From Bacillota bacterium (GTDB lineage: Bacteria > Bacillota > Sulfobacillia > Sulfobacillales > Sulfobacillaceae), in assembly GCA_021820965.1 (NCBI GenBank), contig JAKACZ010000010.1:1-64000 (forward strand): DNA of 64,000 bases. Direction: 5' to 3'. The stretch's first letter is position 1; every line of letters starts with the position of its first letter. The translations under genes were made by a program, and so were the position numbers. The notes under the pieces are model-generated. The model did not search any database. It was not told where the DNA came from and worked only from the letters and a program-made list of their open reading frames with translations. Below, piece by piece: positions 1-8,523 of the stretch.

Positions 1-396
1 TTTTCCACAACCTGGGTGGTTCCATGACAAGCGGAATCCACGATTTTCATGGTCTTGTCATTCTAAACCCGCCACCCCACGCCGTCATTGGAGAGTTCTA
101 CTATCGCTGGAAAAGAAGCGCTATAACGGAGGATAGGCCGCTTCGGTTTGTCACACACGCGTTCCGTGGCAGGGCACCCCGTCTGGAATTGCGCGACGGA
201 TGTCTTCGCAGCTCTCGGGCAGCGAAATATGCCGCACCTAGTTCTTTCAACCCAGCCGCAATCGGGAGGTCTGATGCCGTGATCCCCAGGTGTCACGGGA
301 ATCCGTCGCCTGAACAACCCGCAGGCTTTCACGAATTAAAGTATACAGGCACTCGAATGTTGCTGGCCTAAACACGCTTTGCCAACGACTTGGGGA
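1..396. other. No recognisable gene
   Basis: I see no convincing coding region in this stretch. Open frames of about 90 to 115 codons exist on both strands but have no family motifs, no ribosome site and a shadow-like composition. The stretch lies downstream of the leftward Fic gene. Confidence 0.5.
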
Positions 397-1146
397 CTAC
401 CCATTGAGCCTTTCGAAGCACTCGACCAAAAACTGCATCATCGGGGTCCCGTCTTTGGATGTGTAGAATCCCACCATCGTTGCGTGAAAACGCTGAGCGC
501 TAGCGGCGGGAATGCTGATGGCGTCAATACCGTGAGACATGAGCAGGCCGTTCATCATAAGCCGTGAGGTGCGTTTGTTGCCGTCAAAGAAGAACTGGTG
601 CAGCGCGCCAAACAAGAAGAATGCCAGACCCTGTTCAAACGGCGCAAGCTCGCCCAACGCCCGGAGACCCTGATCGAAAACCCGATTAAGCCCTGGTGCC
701 CCCGGCGTGGTGGCCAAGGGTGTGTAAAAGCCGGAAGGTCCAAGGGCAACGCGCGGCGCGTATGAATGCTCTGACCCTTCACCGCGGAAATGGCCCCACT
801 CAAGGGCCTCGTTACGCGACACAATGGCATTAAGGCGGCAAAAGGTCTCTTTAGTGAGCAAAAACGTGCCTTGCTTCACCAAACTCAAAAGGTGTTGGGA
901 ACTCTCGGCGAGGTTCAGTATCTGCTGTTCGTCTGAGATTCGGTGCCCGCCCACCGTGATACCATCGAGAAGAGTTTTCACCTCGGGAAAGGTGAAGGGA
1001 TTGCCCTCCAACACGCCCGCGTCCCAGACAAATTGCGGAAGCATTTGATGAAAGCGGAAACAAACGAGGTCCACCGAATGGGTCGATATGTTGGTAGGAA
1101 TTGCGCTTCGATCCCAGGAAAACCCGAGCGGCGAAAACACGTCCAT
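397..1146 (-). CDS. Fic-family protein (probable AMP transferase)
   Basis: Fic proteins transfer AMP or a related group to a hydroxyl side chain of a target protein. The catalytic loop is visible as HQFFFDGNKRTSR, with the histidine near residue 183, close to the HPFxxGNGRxxR consensus. Near the N-terminus, VLEGNPFT resembles the (S/T)xxxE(G/N) inhibitory motif, so this is likely a self-inhibited Fic with its inhibitory helix at the N-terminus. I chose the ATG at 1146 (MDVFSPLG); the frame stays open to 1212, but the extra 22 residues look non-coding. No antitoxin-like partner gene lies beside it. The gene stands alone next to a mobile element, which fits an accessory gene. The loop has GNKR in place of GNGR, a common variant. 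The target is unknown. Confidence 0.8.
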   Translation of the reverse strand: MDVFSPLGFSWDRSAIPTNISTHSVDLVCFRFHQMLPQFVWDAGVLEGNPFTFPEVKTLLDGITVGGHRISDEQQILNLAESSQHLLSLVKQGTFLLTKETFCRLNAIVSRNEALEWGHFRGEGSEHSYAPRVALGPSGFYTPLATTPGAPGLNRVFDQGLRALGELAPFEQGLAFFLFGALHQFFFDGNKRTSRLMMNGLLMSHGIDAISIPAASAQRFHATMVGFYTSKDGTPMMQFLVECFERLNG

Positions 1147-1365
1147 GAGTGACCACACCTTTATGCATGATACGCCCAGTATAGAATTCGCACAACAAGG
1201 GGGCAATCGCATTGGTGACTGTTTCCCAAGCCAAGGTTACGGATTTTGTCAAAGTCTTCATCCCGTTTTTCCGGGCAGGAAATCTCAATGGTTCGGCGAA
1301 GCATTTCCAAAGACACACTGAGCGCAAATCGCGCACGGCAGGAGTGGTAGGCCCGTCAATGACCT

Positions 1366-1616
1366 CCACCTGAGCCTATGGCCCGAGGTGGGGGCTTGTG
1401 AAGAGACTCTCACAATGTAAGCATTGTACTATTACCGTTTTTATGGGCGCTTCGGGACTAACGCCACGGAATGTTTCCCAAGTTCCACGAACGAGGGGGC
1501 GTGAGTATCCGCGTCAGGGGCGGTGTTCAACCGCCCGATACAGCCCGAAGTCGCAAGGTCGCTGGGACGTGGCCCGACGGGCCACACACACTCCATGATG
1601 GAGGAGGACTATCCTG
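1366..1616 (+). ncRNA. HEARO/omega-RNA-like leader of an IsrB element
   Basis: This gene-free block sits directly upstream of an IsrB-like reading frame, where HEARO (omega) guide RNAs of IscB/IsrB elements are encoded. It opens with a hairpin (CCACCTGAGCC pairing with GGCCCGAGGTGG). The first 156 bp (1366-1521) recur at 4069-4224 with equal length and few substitutions, and the copies separate abruptly after CAGGGGC. Conservation of a non-coding block in front of two related but different proteins supports an RNA. The tail, 1522-1616, holds another hairpin (GTGGCCCGACGGGCCAC) and a ribosome site GGAGGAGG before the start codon. The RNA identity is inferred from position and structure; a covariance-model search was not possible. 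Confidence 0.65.
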
Positions 1617-2750
1617 ATGCGTATTGCTGTCATCTCAATACACGGAAAACCCCTGAGTCCGACGACGCCCGCCAAAGCACGCAAGCTCATTAAGAGCGGC
1701 GGGGCCGTCTCCCGGCGAGATAAGCTCGGAACGTTTTACATTCAGCTGACCACGCCGACGGGCGAAACGATTCCCCACGAAACCGTGGTCGGCATCGATC
1801 CCGGGAAACTATACTCCGGCGTGGGAGTGCAAACGCCCCGGGCCACCCTGTGGATGGGACACTTGGTCTTGCCGTTTTCTATGGTCAAAAAGGCGATGGA
1901 GAGTCGACGGCGATTGCGCCGCTTTCGCCGGTATCGCCAGACGCGCAGGCGTCCGATCCGGTTTCGGCACCGAACCGGGCATAAGATTCCGCCGAGTATC
2001 AAAGCCAATCGCGAGCTCGAGTGGCGCGTGCTGCACGAACTCGCCCGGATTTATCCGATCACGCACGTCGTCTCCGAAGTGGTGAAGGCCCGCGGCGCCA
2101 AGTCGTTCAGCCCCGTCATGGTAGGTCAGCAGTACAGATGGACCGTATCGCCCAAAAATGGCCTCTGGAACCCCGACTCGGCTGGGACCGCCCGGCTTCG
2201 GTTGGCGTTAGGTTTGCAGAAGACCCCAAAAAAGCCGAGCGGTCCTCCGCGACTCATGTTGTCGATGGCATCGCCTTGGCCGCGAATCATATTCTGCATT
2301 ACGCCCGGCACGAGACCGCCGCTGCACACGGCCAACGCTGGGAAGGCACCTGCGACATCACCGAGGCGCCGTTTGCTATCATTCAGCATCCGCTGTGGTA
2401 TCGACGCGCTTTGCATGATCAAAACCCTGTCAAAGGCGGGCGGCGCAAGCGGTGCGGGGGCACGACCACCCTGTGGGGTTTTCGCAAGGGCGACTTCGTG
2501 GAAGCGACCAAAGCCGGTTGGGGCTATGTCTCGGCTATACAGCAACGGCCAAACAAAAGAATATCGCTGTGACCGACGCCCAATGACATCGCCTCGGGCA
2601 ATTTCTGGTCTTAAACCTCCGTCTCTTGCGGCGGTCGACACGGCTGTTGGTCGAGGCCATGCCGTCCGCGCCCTGCTTACCTCGGCAATAACGGCATTCC
2701 TCCCCCCTTCGCGGATCTTCGCTCGCCACTGGCCTCACGGCTCAGTGGGG
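1617..2750 (+). pseudogene. isrB: Decayed IsrB-like RNA-guided nuclease
   Basis: IsrB proteins are RuvC-only relatives of IscB that act with an omega RNA. The N-terminus carries the PLMP-type domain (GKPLSPTTPAKARKLIKSG), then RuvC-I (VVGIDPGKLYSGVGV), an arginine-rich bridge helix (RRRLRRFRRYRQTRRR), RuvC-II (VVSEVVKARGAKSFSPV) and, in another frame, RuvC-III (THVVDGIALA) and the C-terminal FRKGDFVEATKAG. There is no room for an HNH domain between RuvC-II and RuvC-III, hence IsrB. The conserved segments alternate between frames: frame 3 to about 2140, frame 2 near 2150-2185, frame 3 again near 2185-2235, then frame 2. A third frame carries a tail like GQFLVLNLRLLRRSTRLL from about 2600. At least three frameshifts make it inactive unless the sequence has errors. 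The start is ATG 1617 after GGAGGAGG. Confidence 0.8.
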
Positions 2751-3020
2751 GAATCCTGCCGAGTTTTTGTTTAACCCAGGACGAGGGCGTTGCCGTGAGA
2801 TGCGCGACAACGGAGAGATGGCGGGCACCGTGCGGGACCGTAGACTAAAAGAGCAGGCGTAATGCCTAAGGAGCGGGATAAACGGGTAATGGGTACCAGT
2901 ACGGTGTTTAAAAGCCTCTAAGGAAGGCTTGGCCGGTGAGGAGAGGCATGCCATCCTTCTCTCCCGTGGTACGATTGTTGCCAATACACAAGCTCACACG
3001 AAAGAGGGGGCTACAGTATC

Positions 3021-4037
3021 ATGAAGGCAGTCATTGTCAGAGATTTAGGCGAACCCGATGTGTTGTCATGGGAAGACCGGCCCGTTCCGGAACCCGGCAG
3101 GGGAGAGGTGCTTGTTCGGGTCACGGCCACTAGTGTCAACTTTGCGGATATCAAGGCACGCCGGGGGCAGTATCACGGCGCCGGAAAACCGCCGTTTATT
3201 CCTGGCCTAGACGCAGCTGGCATCATCGAAAAGATGGGACCCGGCGTAGAGAGCTTAACTACGGGGATGCGAGTGGCAGTGTTTCCCAAGGGAGGCTCCT
3301 ATGCCGAATACGTGGTAGCGGATCAGATGCTGGTTTACCCGCTGCCTGACGCGATTTCCTGGGAGGCGGCCGCCGCTTTGCCCACCGTCGGTTTTACCGC
3401 CTACACGCTGTTGACCCAGGTTGGGCAGCTGACCCCCGGCGAATCTATTCTTATTCATGCGGCAGCCGGCGGCGTGGGCACGACCGCCGTGCAGCTAGCC
3501 CGCCTGCTGGGTGCGAACCGCGTCATCGGGACCGTCAGCCGCCCAGACAAGCGCGCTGCCGTTGAGGCTATGGGAGCCGAGGTGATTGAATATGGCGACG
3601 GCCACTTTTCCGATGCAGTCAATGATATGACCAACGGCCGTGGCGTGGATGTGGTGTTGGACTCTATCGGCGGATCCGTATCGGAGGAAAGCCTCCACTG
3701 CCTAGCCCATTTCGGGCGGCTCGTCCATTTTGGAAGTGCCAGTGGACAGCCCGGTCATATTCGCGTTAGCGACCTGCATGCCAGCTGCCGCTCGGCGCGG
3801 GGCTATAGTCTGGGAACAGCTCGCGTGGAACGGCCGCAATCCATCGCCCCCACGGCACGGGCGGTATTAGAGCTAGCGGCAGAAAAAAGGCTGGTCATGC
3901 AGATCGGGCGCCACTATCCGCTGGCCGAAGCCGCCGAAGCCCATCGCTGGATGGAGAGTCGGGACAGCATCGGCAAGATAATATTGGACGTCAACAATCC
4001 CGGCCTAAAGGTCGGAGCACCACCGGTCAATCGCTGA
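3021..4037 (+). CDS. NADPH:quinone oxidoreductase (zinc-free MDR family)
   Basis: This is a medium-chain dehydrogenase/reductase of the quinone oxidoreductase type, expected to use NADPH to reduce quinones or enones in the cytosol. The N-terminal GroES-like domain covers about residues 1-125, with GLDAAGIIEKMG and SVNFADIKARRGQY. The cofactor domain has the AAAGGVGTTAVQLARLLGA fingerprint near residue 150. The cysteines that bind structural zinc in alcohol dehydrogenases are absent, as usual for this subfamily. At 338 residues the length is normal. AAAGAGGGGG precedes the ATG at 3021. The gene is monocistronic and flanked on both sides by co-oriented OMEGA-element remnants, so it may have been carried between them or simply lie between two insertions. 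The substrate cannot be told from sequence. Confidence 0.88.
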   Translation: MKAVIVRDLGEPDVLSWEDRPVPEPGRGEVLVRVTATSVNFADIKARRGQYHGAGKPPFIPGLDAAGIIEKMGPGVESLTTGMRVAVFPKGGSYAEYVVADQMLVYPLPDAISWEAAAALPTVGFTAYTLLTQVGQLTPGESILIHAAAGGVGTTAVQLARLLGANRVIGTVSRPDKRAAVEAMGAEVIEYGDGHFSDAVNDMTNGRGVDVVLDSIGGSVSEESLHCLAHFGRLVHFGSASGQPGHIRVSDLHASCRSARGYSLGTARVERPQSIAPTARAVLELAAEKRLVMQIGRHYPLAEAAEAHRWMESRDSIGKIILDVNNPGLKVGAPPVNR

Positions 4038-4068
4038 CAGTAGCTTGCAGAAGGAAGGTCAACAGCTC

Positions 4069-4224
4069 CCACCTGAGCCTGTGGCCCGAGGTGGGGGTTT
4101 GTGAGAAGACTCTCACAACGTAAGCATTGTGCTAGACCGTTTTCATCGGCGCTTCGGGACTAACCCCAGGGAATGTTTCCCAAGTTCCACAAATGAAGGG
4201 GGCGCGAGTATCCGCGTCAGGGGC
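4069..4224 (+). ncRNA. Second copy of the HEARO/omega-RNA-like leader
   Basis: These 156 bases match 1366-1521 closely, including the opening hairpin, TCTCACAA-GTAAGCATTGT, GCGCTTCGGGACTAAC, AATGTTTCCCAAGTTCCAC and GAGTATCCGCGTCAGGGGC. Many differences are single substitutions. The block is followed at once not by a full nuclease gene but by the last 72 codons of an IscB/IsrB-like protein. The RNA-like region is therefore kept while most of the protein is deleted, as in a non-autonomous element. Confidence 0.65.
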
Positions 4225-4229
4225 ACAAG

Positions 4230-4448
4230 CAACACTTTGGCTTCCAAACGGGTGATCGTGTAAGCTGTCTCGTGCCTCGCGGGAAGTCCACCGGCACCTG
4301 GACCGGCCGCATGACGGTCCGGGTCACGGGACGCTCCGACATCGCTATCAAAGGTCACAAAGTGGCCCAGGGGACTTCGTACAAATACGGCCGTGTTCTT
4401 AAACGCGGGGACGGCTGGAAGTACACCCAACGGCGCATCAGCGCCTAA
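4230..4448 (+). pseudogene. C-terminal remnant of an IscB/IsrB-like nuclease
   Basis: The frame reads GFQTGDRVSCLVPRGK, TGRMTVRVTGRSDIAI and GTSYKYGRVLKRGDGWKY before a stop at 4446. This matches the C-terminal domain of IscB/IsrB proteins, which typically reads FxTGDxVxAxVPxGKxxGxxxGRVAVRxxGxF followed by the YCRLLQRxDGY pattern. No start codon, PLMP domain, RuvC or HNH segment remains; the fragment joins straight onto the RNA-like leader at 4224. The tail differs from that of the IsrB at 1617-2750 (FRKGDFVEATKAG type), so this is a deletion product of a different but related element. After the stop, 4450-4545 holds hairpins (CTTCCCTTGCGG..., GAACGGTC repeats) that may mark the right end. 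Confidence 0.7.
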
Positions 4449-4609
4449 AAAGGAGAGCACGGCGCTCCTTCCCTTGCGGTCGCTCACTCCCGAAAGGGAG
4501 GGATGACCGTTCGTCTCCGTAAGGGGAACGGTCCCTGGCCTTAACCATGAGGTCTCCGCGCCGCGAAATTCAGATGAAACACGTGGCGCGAACGGCTTTT
4601 GCGCCAGGT

Positions 4610-5485
4610 CTACACCGACAGCTTAAGATTTCCGTCGGCCAGTCCGTCAGCGAGATGACCGAAATCAATCGCGACTTTTCCACGGTCGCGAAGGCGCGGG
4701 CAAATGATGCAGGCAGGGATGCCGGCAGCTACCAACGCCACATCAAAATCATACTGGTCGGCTTCTTGTAGAGCCGATGTAATGGATGACATGCCTTCCA
4801 CGGTAATGTGGCCAGCCACGGTGGTAAAGCCGCTATTCTCAAGGACCGTCTGTAGTTTTGCTGATCGGTTGCCGATTAGCAAAACTTTATTATTTCGCAA
4901 AATCCGCTGGTAGAGATCGGTGTGTTCATAAATCGCGTAGTTGACGACCGAGGAGGTGAGCGGCGATTGTTCGATGGGCCAGCTGTAGTGCGACGCCAGT
5001 CGAAGGAAAAGGGCGCCATAGGTCATGAATCGAGAGGTGGGAACGCCGACCAAATCTGCGCGGCTAAACGCCTCAGCCAATCGATCGCGTGCATCTAAAT
5101 CCGGGATGGTTACCCCCGATAGTTGAAGCCAGGGTGCCACAGTCTGCACCTCTTGGACCGTGAGAACCGTATCCTGAGCCAATGTTAGGAGTTCTCCGTC
5201 ACCAAACCGAATGAGTGCATATCCGTTGTCCGACAGCAGCGCTTGGTCGATACGGGAAACGACTTCATCCGTCTGCAATAGTGCAATTCTACGCGCCTCC
5301 AACTGCCGGAGCCCTTCCCTAATGACGGTTGGCAAATCGGCATTGAGGATGGAATAGCCTAACTGATGCTGGAGAATCTCTTCCCCTCCCTTAAATAACC
5401 CATAGGCGGCCGCGGTTTCAACGGGATTTTGCGAATCGAAGCCGCCTCTGGCGATCCGTCTCCAATCATCCTCCGATAGAGTCAT
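4610..5485 (-). CDS. GT-D fold glycosyltransferase-like protein
   Basis: The segment YALIRFGDGELLTL near residue 90 matches the RFGDGE signature of GT-D fold glycosyltransferases (the former DUF1792 group), in which the DGE acids bind the metal and nucleotide sugar. The following region (VGVPTSRFMTYGALFLRL, KVLLIGNRSAKLQTVL) fits the family's Rossmann-like core. It is 291 residues long with no signal peptide or membrane segment, so it acts in the cytosol. It is the last gene of the leftward glycan cluster, three bases after the preceding glycosyltransferase, so the two are surely cotranscribed. It probably adds a sugar to a surface glycan or glycoprotein; donor and acceptor are unknown. The first about 70 residues match nothing I recognise. 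Confidence 0.7.
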   Translation of the reverse strand: MTLSEDDWRRIARGGFDSQNPVETAAAYGLFKGGEEILQHQLGYSILNADLPTVIREGLRQLEARRIALLQTDEVVSRIDQALLSDNGYALIRFGDGELLTLAQDTVLTVQEVQTVAPWLQLSGVTIPDLDARDRLAEAFSRADLVGVPTSRFMTYGALFLRLASHYSWPIEQSPLTSSVVNYAIYEHTDLYQRILRNNKVLLIGNRSAKLQTVLENSGFTTVAGHITVEGMSSITSALQEADQYDFDVALVAAGIPACIICPRLRDRGKVAIDFGHLADGLADGNLKLSV

Positions 5486-5488
5486 TCC

Positions 5489-6679
5489 TTAATGGGCCCC
5501 CTTCGCATCGAGATAGCTTTGCTTCAGAAAACGAATGGTCCGATTGACCGGGTCTTCGGGTACGGTGGCGATGGTGGCGAAGCTCATCACGAAACGGAGG
5601 AAGTCCGTCGGTGGAACATCGTGCGTGAGGAGTTGAATTCCTGAAGCCGGTGTGTCGTACATACGCACGATCTCCCTTACCGACCGGCTGACCTCATCCG
5701 GATCGAAGTACAGGGATGGAATATATAATGAGACATGATGGGCAATGTTCCGACTCATTAAATCGGCCAGTGTTTCGCGCCAGCCAGACAATGTATAGGT
5801 CCAGTCCGCAACGAGAAGTGTCTGGTTGTGGCTGGGTTCCGGTGCTTTTTCCAATGCGGCGGGGGGCGTGAAGTCCTCAATCGTAAGCGGGATGTAGTGC
5901 CATTGACGGGAATATGGCGGTCTCATTTTGCCCACCTTGCGAAGAAACTTGGCGCCGTTGATACCGTAGATGTGCTCGTGTTCCCGCAGTTGGTGGTAGG
6001 TCACGGATCCGATGTGGTGGACGAACGAACCGCCAATGACGGCATTTCGGTAGCCCGCAAGTTGCGAGCGCAAGCTCCAGTCGTTGTCTTCCAGTGATCC
6101 CAGGCCAAACCAGAAATCAAGCCCGCCAATGCGGTCGAGAAGGTCGCGTCGGAAGAGGACGCACGAGGTGATGACGCGTGGGACGATAGTGGTGCGTCCC
6201 TTAGTTTTCTCCATAAATTGACGTGCGAATTGGGGCATTTCCGCCAGATCTGAATAAATCGGACCGGGCCCTTGTTCAGGAATTGAGGTGTAGGTTAAAT
6301 AAGGCACCGCCAGGCCCAAAGACCGATCCCGTACAAGGGCTTCCAACATCGCATCCAGCCATCCATAGGGAAACACCAAATCATTATTGAGGAACGCAAT
6401 AATGTCGCCCTGGCACCGGCCGATACCGATATTCATACCGATGGGAATGCCCATATTTTCCGGTAATCGTACGTACAAGCCCGATATCGGCGGGCGAGAA
6501 ACGGACGCGACGGTCTCGGGCCCGAGCACGGCCGTCTCGTCGGTCGAGCCGTTGTCTACGAGCAGAAGTTCGATATCATGCCGTCGGGTTTGGGAAGTCA
6601 ATGAGGACATCAGAGACAGAACGGCATGGTGTGTGACAGACCAATTGTTGTAACACAACATCACCAAGCTAATCTTCAC
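5489..6679 (-). CDS. Family 2 glycosyltransferase
   Basis: This is a GT-A fold family 2 glycosyltransferase. It begins ISLVMLCYNNWSVTHHAV, followed by ELLLVDNGSTDET and IIAFLNNDLVFPYGWL, where NND takes the place of the DxD metal motif. IGGLDFWFGLGSLEDNDWSLR holds the acceptor-side ED pair (EDNDW). The start is GTG 6679, seven bases after GAGGAGG; the frame is open 20 codons further upstream, overlapping the next gene, but no ribosome site supports that. The C-terminal about 120 residues (from about 280) lie beyond the catalytic domain and may be a second small domain. It lies between two other glycosyltransferases in the same operon. The sugar is unknown. Confidence 0.85.
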   Translation of the reverse strand: MKISLVMLCYNNWSVTHHAVLSLMSSLTSQTRRHDIELLLVDNGSTDETAVLGPETVASVSRPPISGLYVRLPENMGIPIGMNIGIGRCQGDIIAFLNNDLVFPYGWLDAMLEALVRDRSLGLAVPYLTYTSIPEQGPGPIYSDLAEMPQFARQFMEKTKGRTTIVPRVITSCVLFRRDLLDRIGGLDFWFGLGSLEDNDWSLRSQLAGYRNAVIGGSFVHHIGSVTYHQLREHEHIYGINGAKFLRKVGKMRPPYSRQWHYIPLTIEDFTPPAALEKAPEPSHNQTLLVADWTYTLSGWRETLADLMSRNIAHHVSLYIPSLYFDPDEVSRSVREIVRMYDTPASGIQLLTHDVPPTDFLRFVMSFATIATVPEDPVNRTIRFLKQSYLDAKGAH

Positions 6680-6728
6680 GGTCTTTCCTCCTCGGGCGAT
6701 GCCGATCAATGGAAAAGTGCGCCAACCA

Positions 6729-7589
6729 CTAGCCGCCAATCAGCCAGCGCCACGCCAAATACAAGGCACGGCGGATTTGTCGCCCGGCGCTTGCACGCGG
6801 AGGTGACTTAGCGGGTTGCAGCGGCGACGTCACAGCACTCTCAGGGGCATCGCTATGTTCTCCGGCTGCAACCGTCGGAGTGGTACGAAGCCAATCGAGG
6901 GCTTCCAAGTGATCGCCGACAATGAGCTCTGCCATGAGGTCGTGCCCGCTGTCCACGCCGTGCCAACCGTGTATTTTGTTGGTGGTTACGACATCGACGA
7001 TGTGCGCCTTGGTTATGTGCGCATTGGCCGTAACCAGCTTTGCGTAGGCTTTTGGCGGCACCGACAAATCGTCCGGTGTAATATAGCGAAACGCCGTGCG
7101 GCTTAATGCATGCGGCACCGCGGTAAGCGATGCCGTTTCAAGATGGCGGCGGCCGAGACAGACATTCAGCCAGATTTTCTGCACGGAAACAGGGTCCCAT
7201 GGATACTTGCTGACAATGGTGTCAATATCGTTCAGCGCAACATCAAATCCGGATTCGATGGCTCGAACGAAGGGCTCGAGTTCGGTCCACGGTATGACGA
7301 TGTCCGCATCGACAAAGAGCAGCACGCTGCCGGTGGCCAAGAAGGCGCCGATCGAGCGACCGACGTCATGCCCCAGCCGCTCCGAAAACTCCACCAGCCG
7401 ATGGTGGCGCTCCGCTACGATGTGGGCCGTTTCATCGCGACTCCCGTTGACTACGACAATGATCTCGCGGGGGCGCAATTGCTCCACTTCCTGTAGTACG
7501 GAGGCCATGGTAGCGGCTTCGCTCGACGCAGGGATGATGACACTGAGGTCCCGTGAATTCAACGGTGATGCATTCATTCCCGTCATCAT
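6729..7589 (-). CDS. Family 2 glycosyltransferase
   Basis: This protein carries the full GT2 set: LSVIIPASSEAATMASVLQE, then EIIVVVNGSRDETA, and VLLFVDADIVIPWTEL with the DAD metal site. SVPPKAYAKLVTANAHITKAH follows in the distal part. I chose the ATG at 7589, which overlaps the stop of the upstream gene as ATGA; a start at 7619 is possible. The last 50 residues are basic and rich in Ser/Pro. The distal VPPKAYAKL element recurs as MPPKFFAKC in the preceding gene, so the two are diverged paralogs. It is in the leftward glycan operon and probably adds a hexose to a polymer or glycoprotein. Confidence 0.83.
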   Translation of the reverse strand: MMTGMNASPLNSRDLSVIIPASSEAATMASVLQEVEQLRPREIIVVVNGSRDETAHIVAERHHRLVEFSERLGHDVGRSIGAFLATGSVLLFVDADIVIPWTELEPFVRAIESGFDVALNDIDTIVSKYPWDPVSVQKIWLNVCLGRRHLETASLTAVPHALSRTAFRYITPDDLSVPPKAYAKLVTANAHITKAHIVDVVTTNKIHGWHGVDSGHDLMAELIVGDHLEALDWLRTTPTVAAGEHSDAPESAVTSPLQPAKSPPRASAGRQIRRALYLAWRWLIGG

Positions 7590-8314
7590 TGGCGAAGGGC
7601 TTTCATCGACGCCTTCCACTCTTGGCGTCGCCTGTAAAAATCGGTAAATCCGCCACGTGTGCCTCTTTGTCGCAATAACTCATGTATGGCCTCCCTATGG
7701 CTTTGTATCAGCATATCGTCATCTTGCACCGGGTCGTTAGATTGATCCGCCCGATAAAAGGTGTCCGCCCGCATTCCTGCAAGAATGCATTTGGCGAAGA
7801 ACTTCGGGGGCATGCGCAGTTCATCAATATCGACAACGTTAAACGCGTCGCGAAGGATTCCGTGAGGAAATCGCAGAAGCGAGGCGGCGGCCAAATGAGG
7901 GTGACGTAACATGGCGTTGAGCGATAAGGCAGCGAGGTCGGCCGTGTTATCAACTTCCCGACCGTTAGGACGGTGCAATCGTAAAGCCAGGCAGAGGGTT
8001 CCGGTCAGCATGGCGGTGATATTTGGGATCTCCCAAGGGGTAAATAGATTCAGCGTATCGGAGTACAAAAGGCACCGGCCCGTTGCGTATTTCGTGCCGA
8101 TCAAGCGGTCCGCCTCGCGTTCATGGTCCAACATATTTCTCGGATAGTCCAGGCGCAGGATGGTCGGCGATATTGGTGTGGACAAAACGGACCGAACCGC
8201 GGCCGGCGTCACATAGATAACCTCCGTATTCTCGGTTGGCGCCAGGGTTGCCAACGATTCATTCATGGGGTCGTTGGCTAACCGGTTCAGTAAGATGATG
8301 GAAATCTCAGTCAT
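7586..8314 (-). CDS. Degenerate GT2-like protein
   Basis: It resembles the GT2 of the next gene in overall plan (TEISIILLNRL at the start, MPPKFFAKCIL in the distal half) but lacks the usual catalytic features. The segment that should carry DxD reads CLLYSDTLNLFTPWEI, and the early VDNGS-type motif is not seen. It may be a pseudo-enzyme that pairs with an active transferase, or a transferase with an unusual site. The start is ATG 8314 after GGAGGG with a three-base spacer, which is tight but better than the 28-codon longer open frame. Its stop overlaps the start of the next gene, implying translational coupling. It is 242 residues and soluble. Confidence 0.6.
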   Translation of the reverse strand: MTEISIILLNRLANDPMNESLATLAPTENTEVIYVTPAAVRSVLSTPISPTILRLDYPRNMLDHEREADRLIGTKYATGRCLLYSDTLNLFTPWEIPNITAMLTGTLCLALRLHRPNGREVDNTADLAALSLNAMLRHPHLAAASLLRFPHGILRDAFNVVDIDELRMPPKFFAKCILAGMRADTFYRADQSNDPVQDDDMLIQSHREAIHELLRQRGTRGGFTDFYRRRQEWKASMKALRQ

Positions 8315-8523
8315 ATACCCTCCTATGAGATTGGTCGCACAAACATCTTGCGGTAACCACGCTCCGAACCCGGGACCGGCGGTGCCTACCAACGTCACCG
8401 ACGTCTGGGCAATTGGGGCAGGTGTCTTTTGTGATTCAGACCGGCCGATGCGGTGCGCTCCCGGGTCCAGCCATCGGCCGCGTCATCTGCTTGTTTTCAT
8501 CCCCGGCGAGGTCGCGGTTCACA

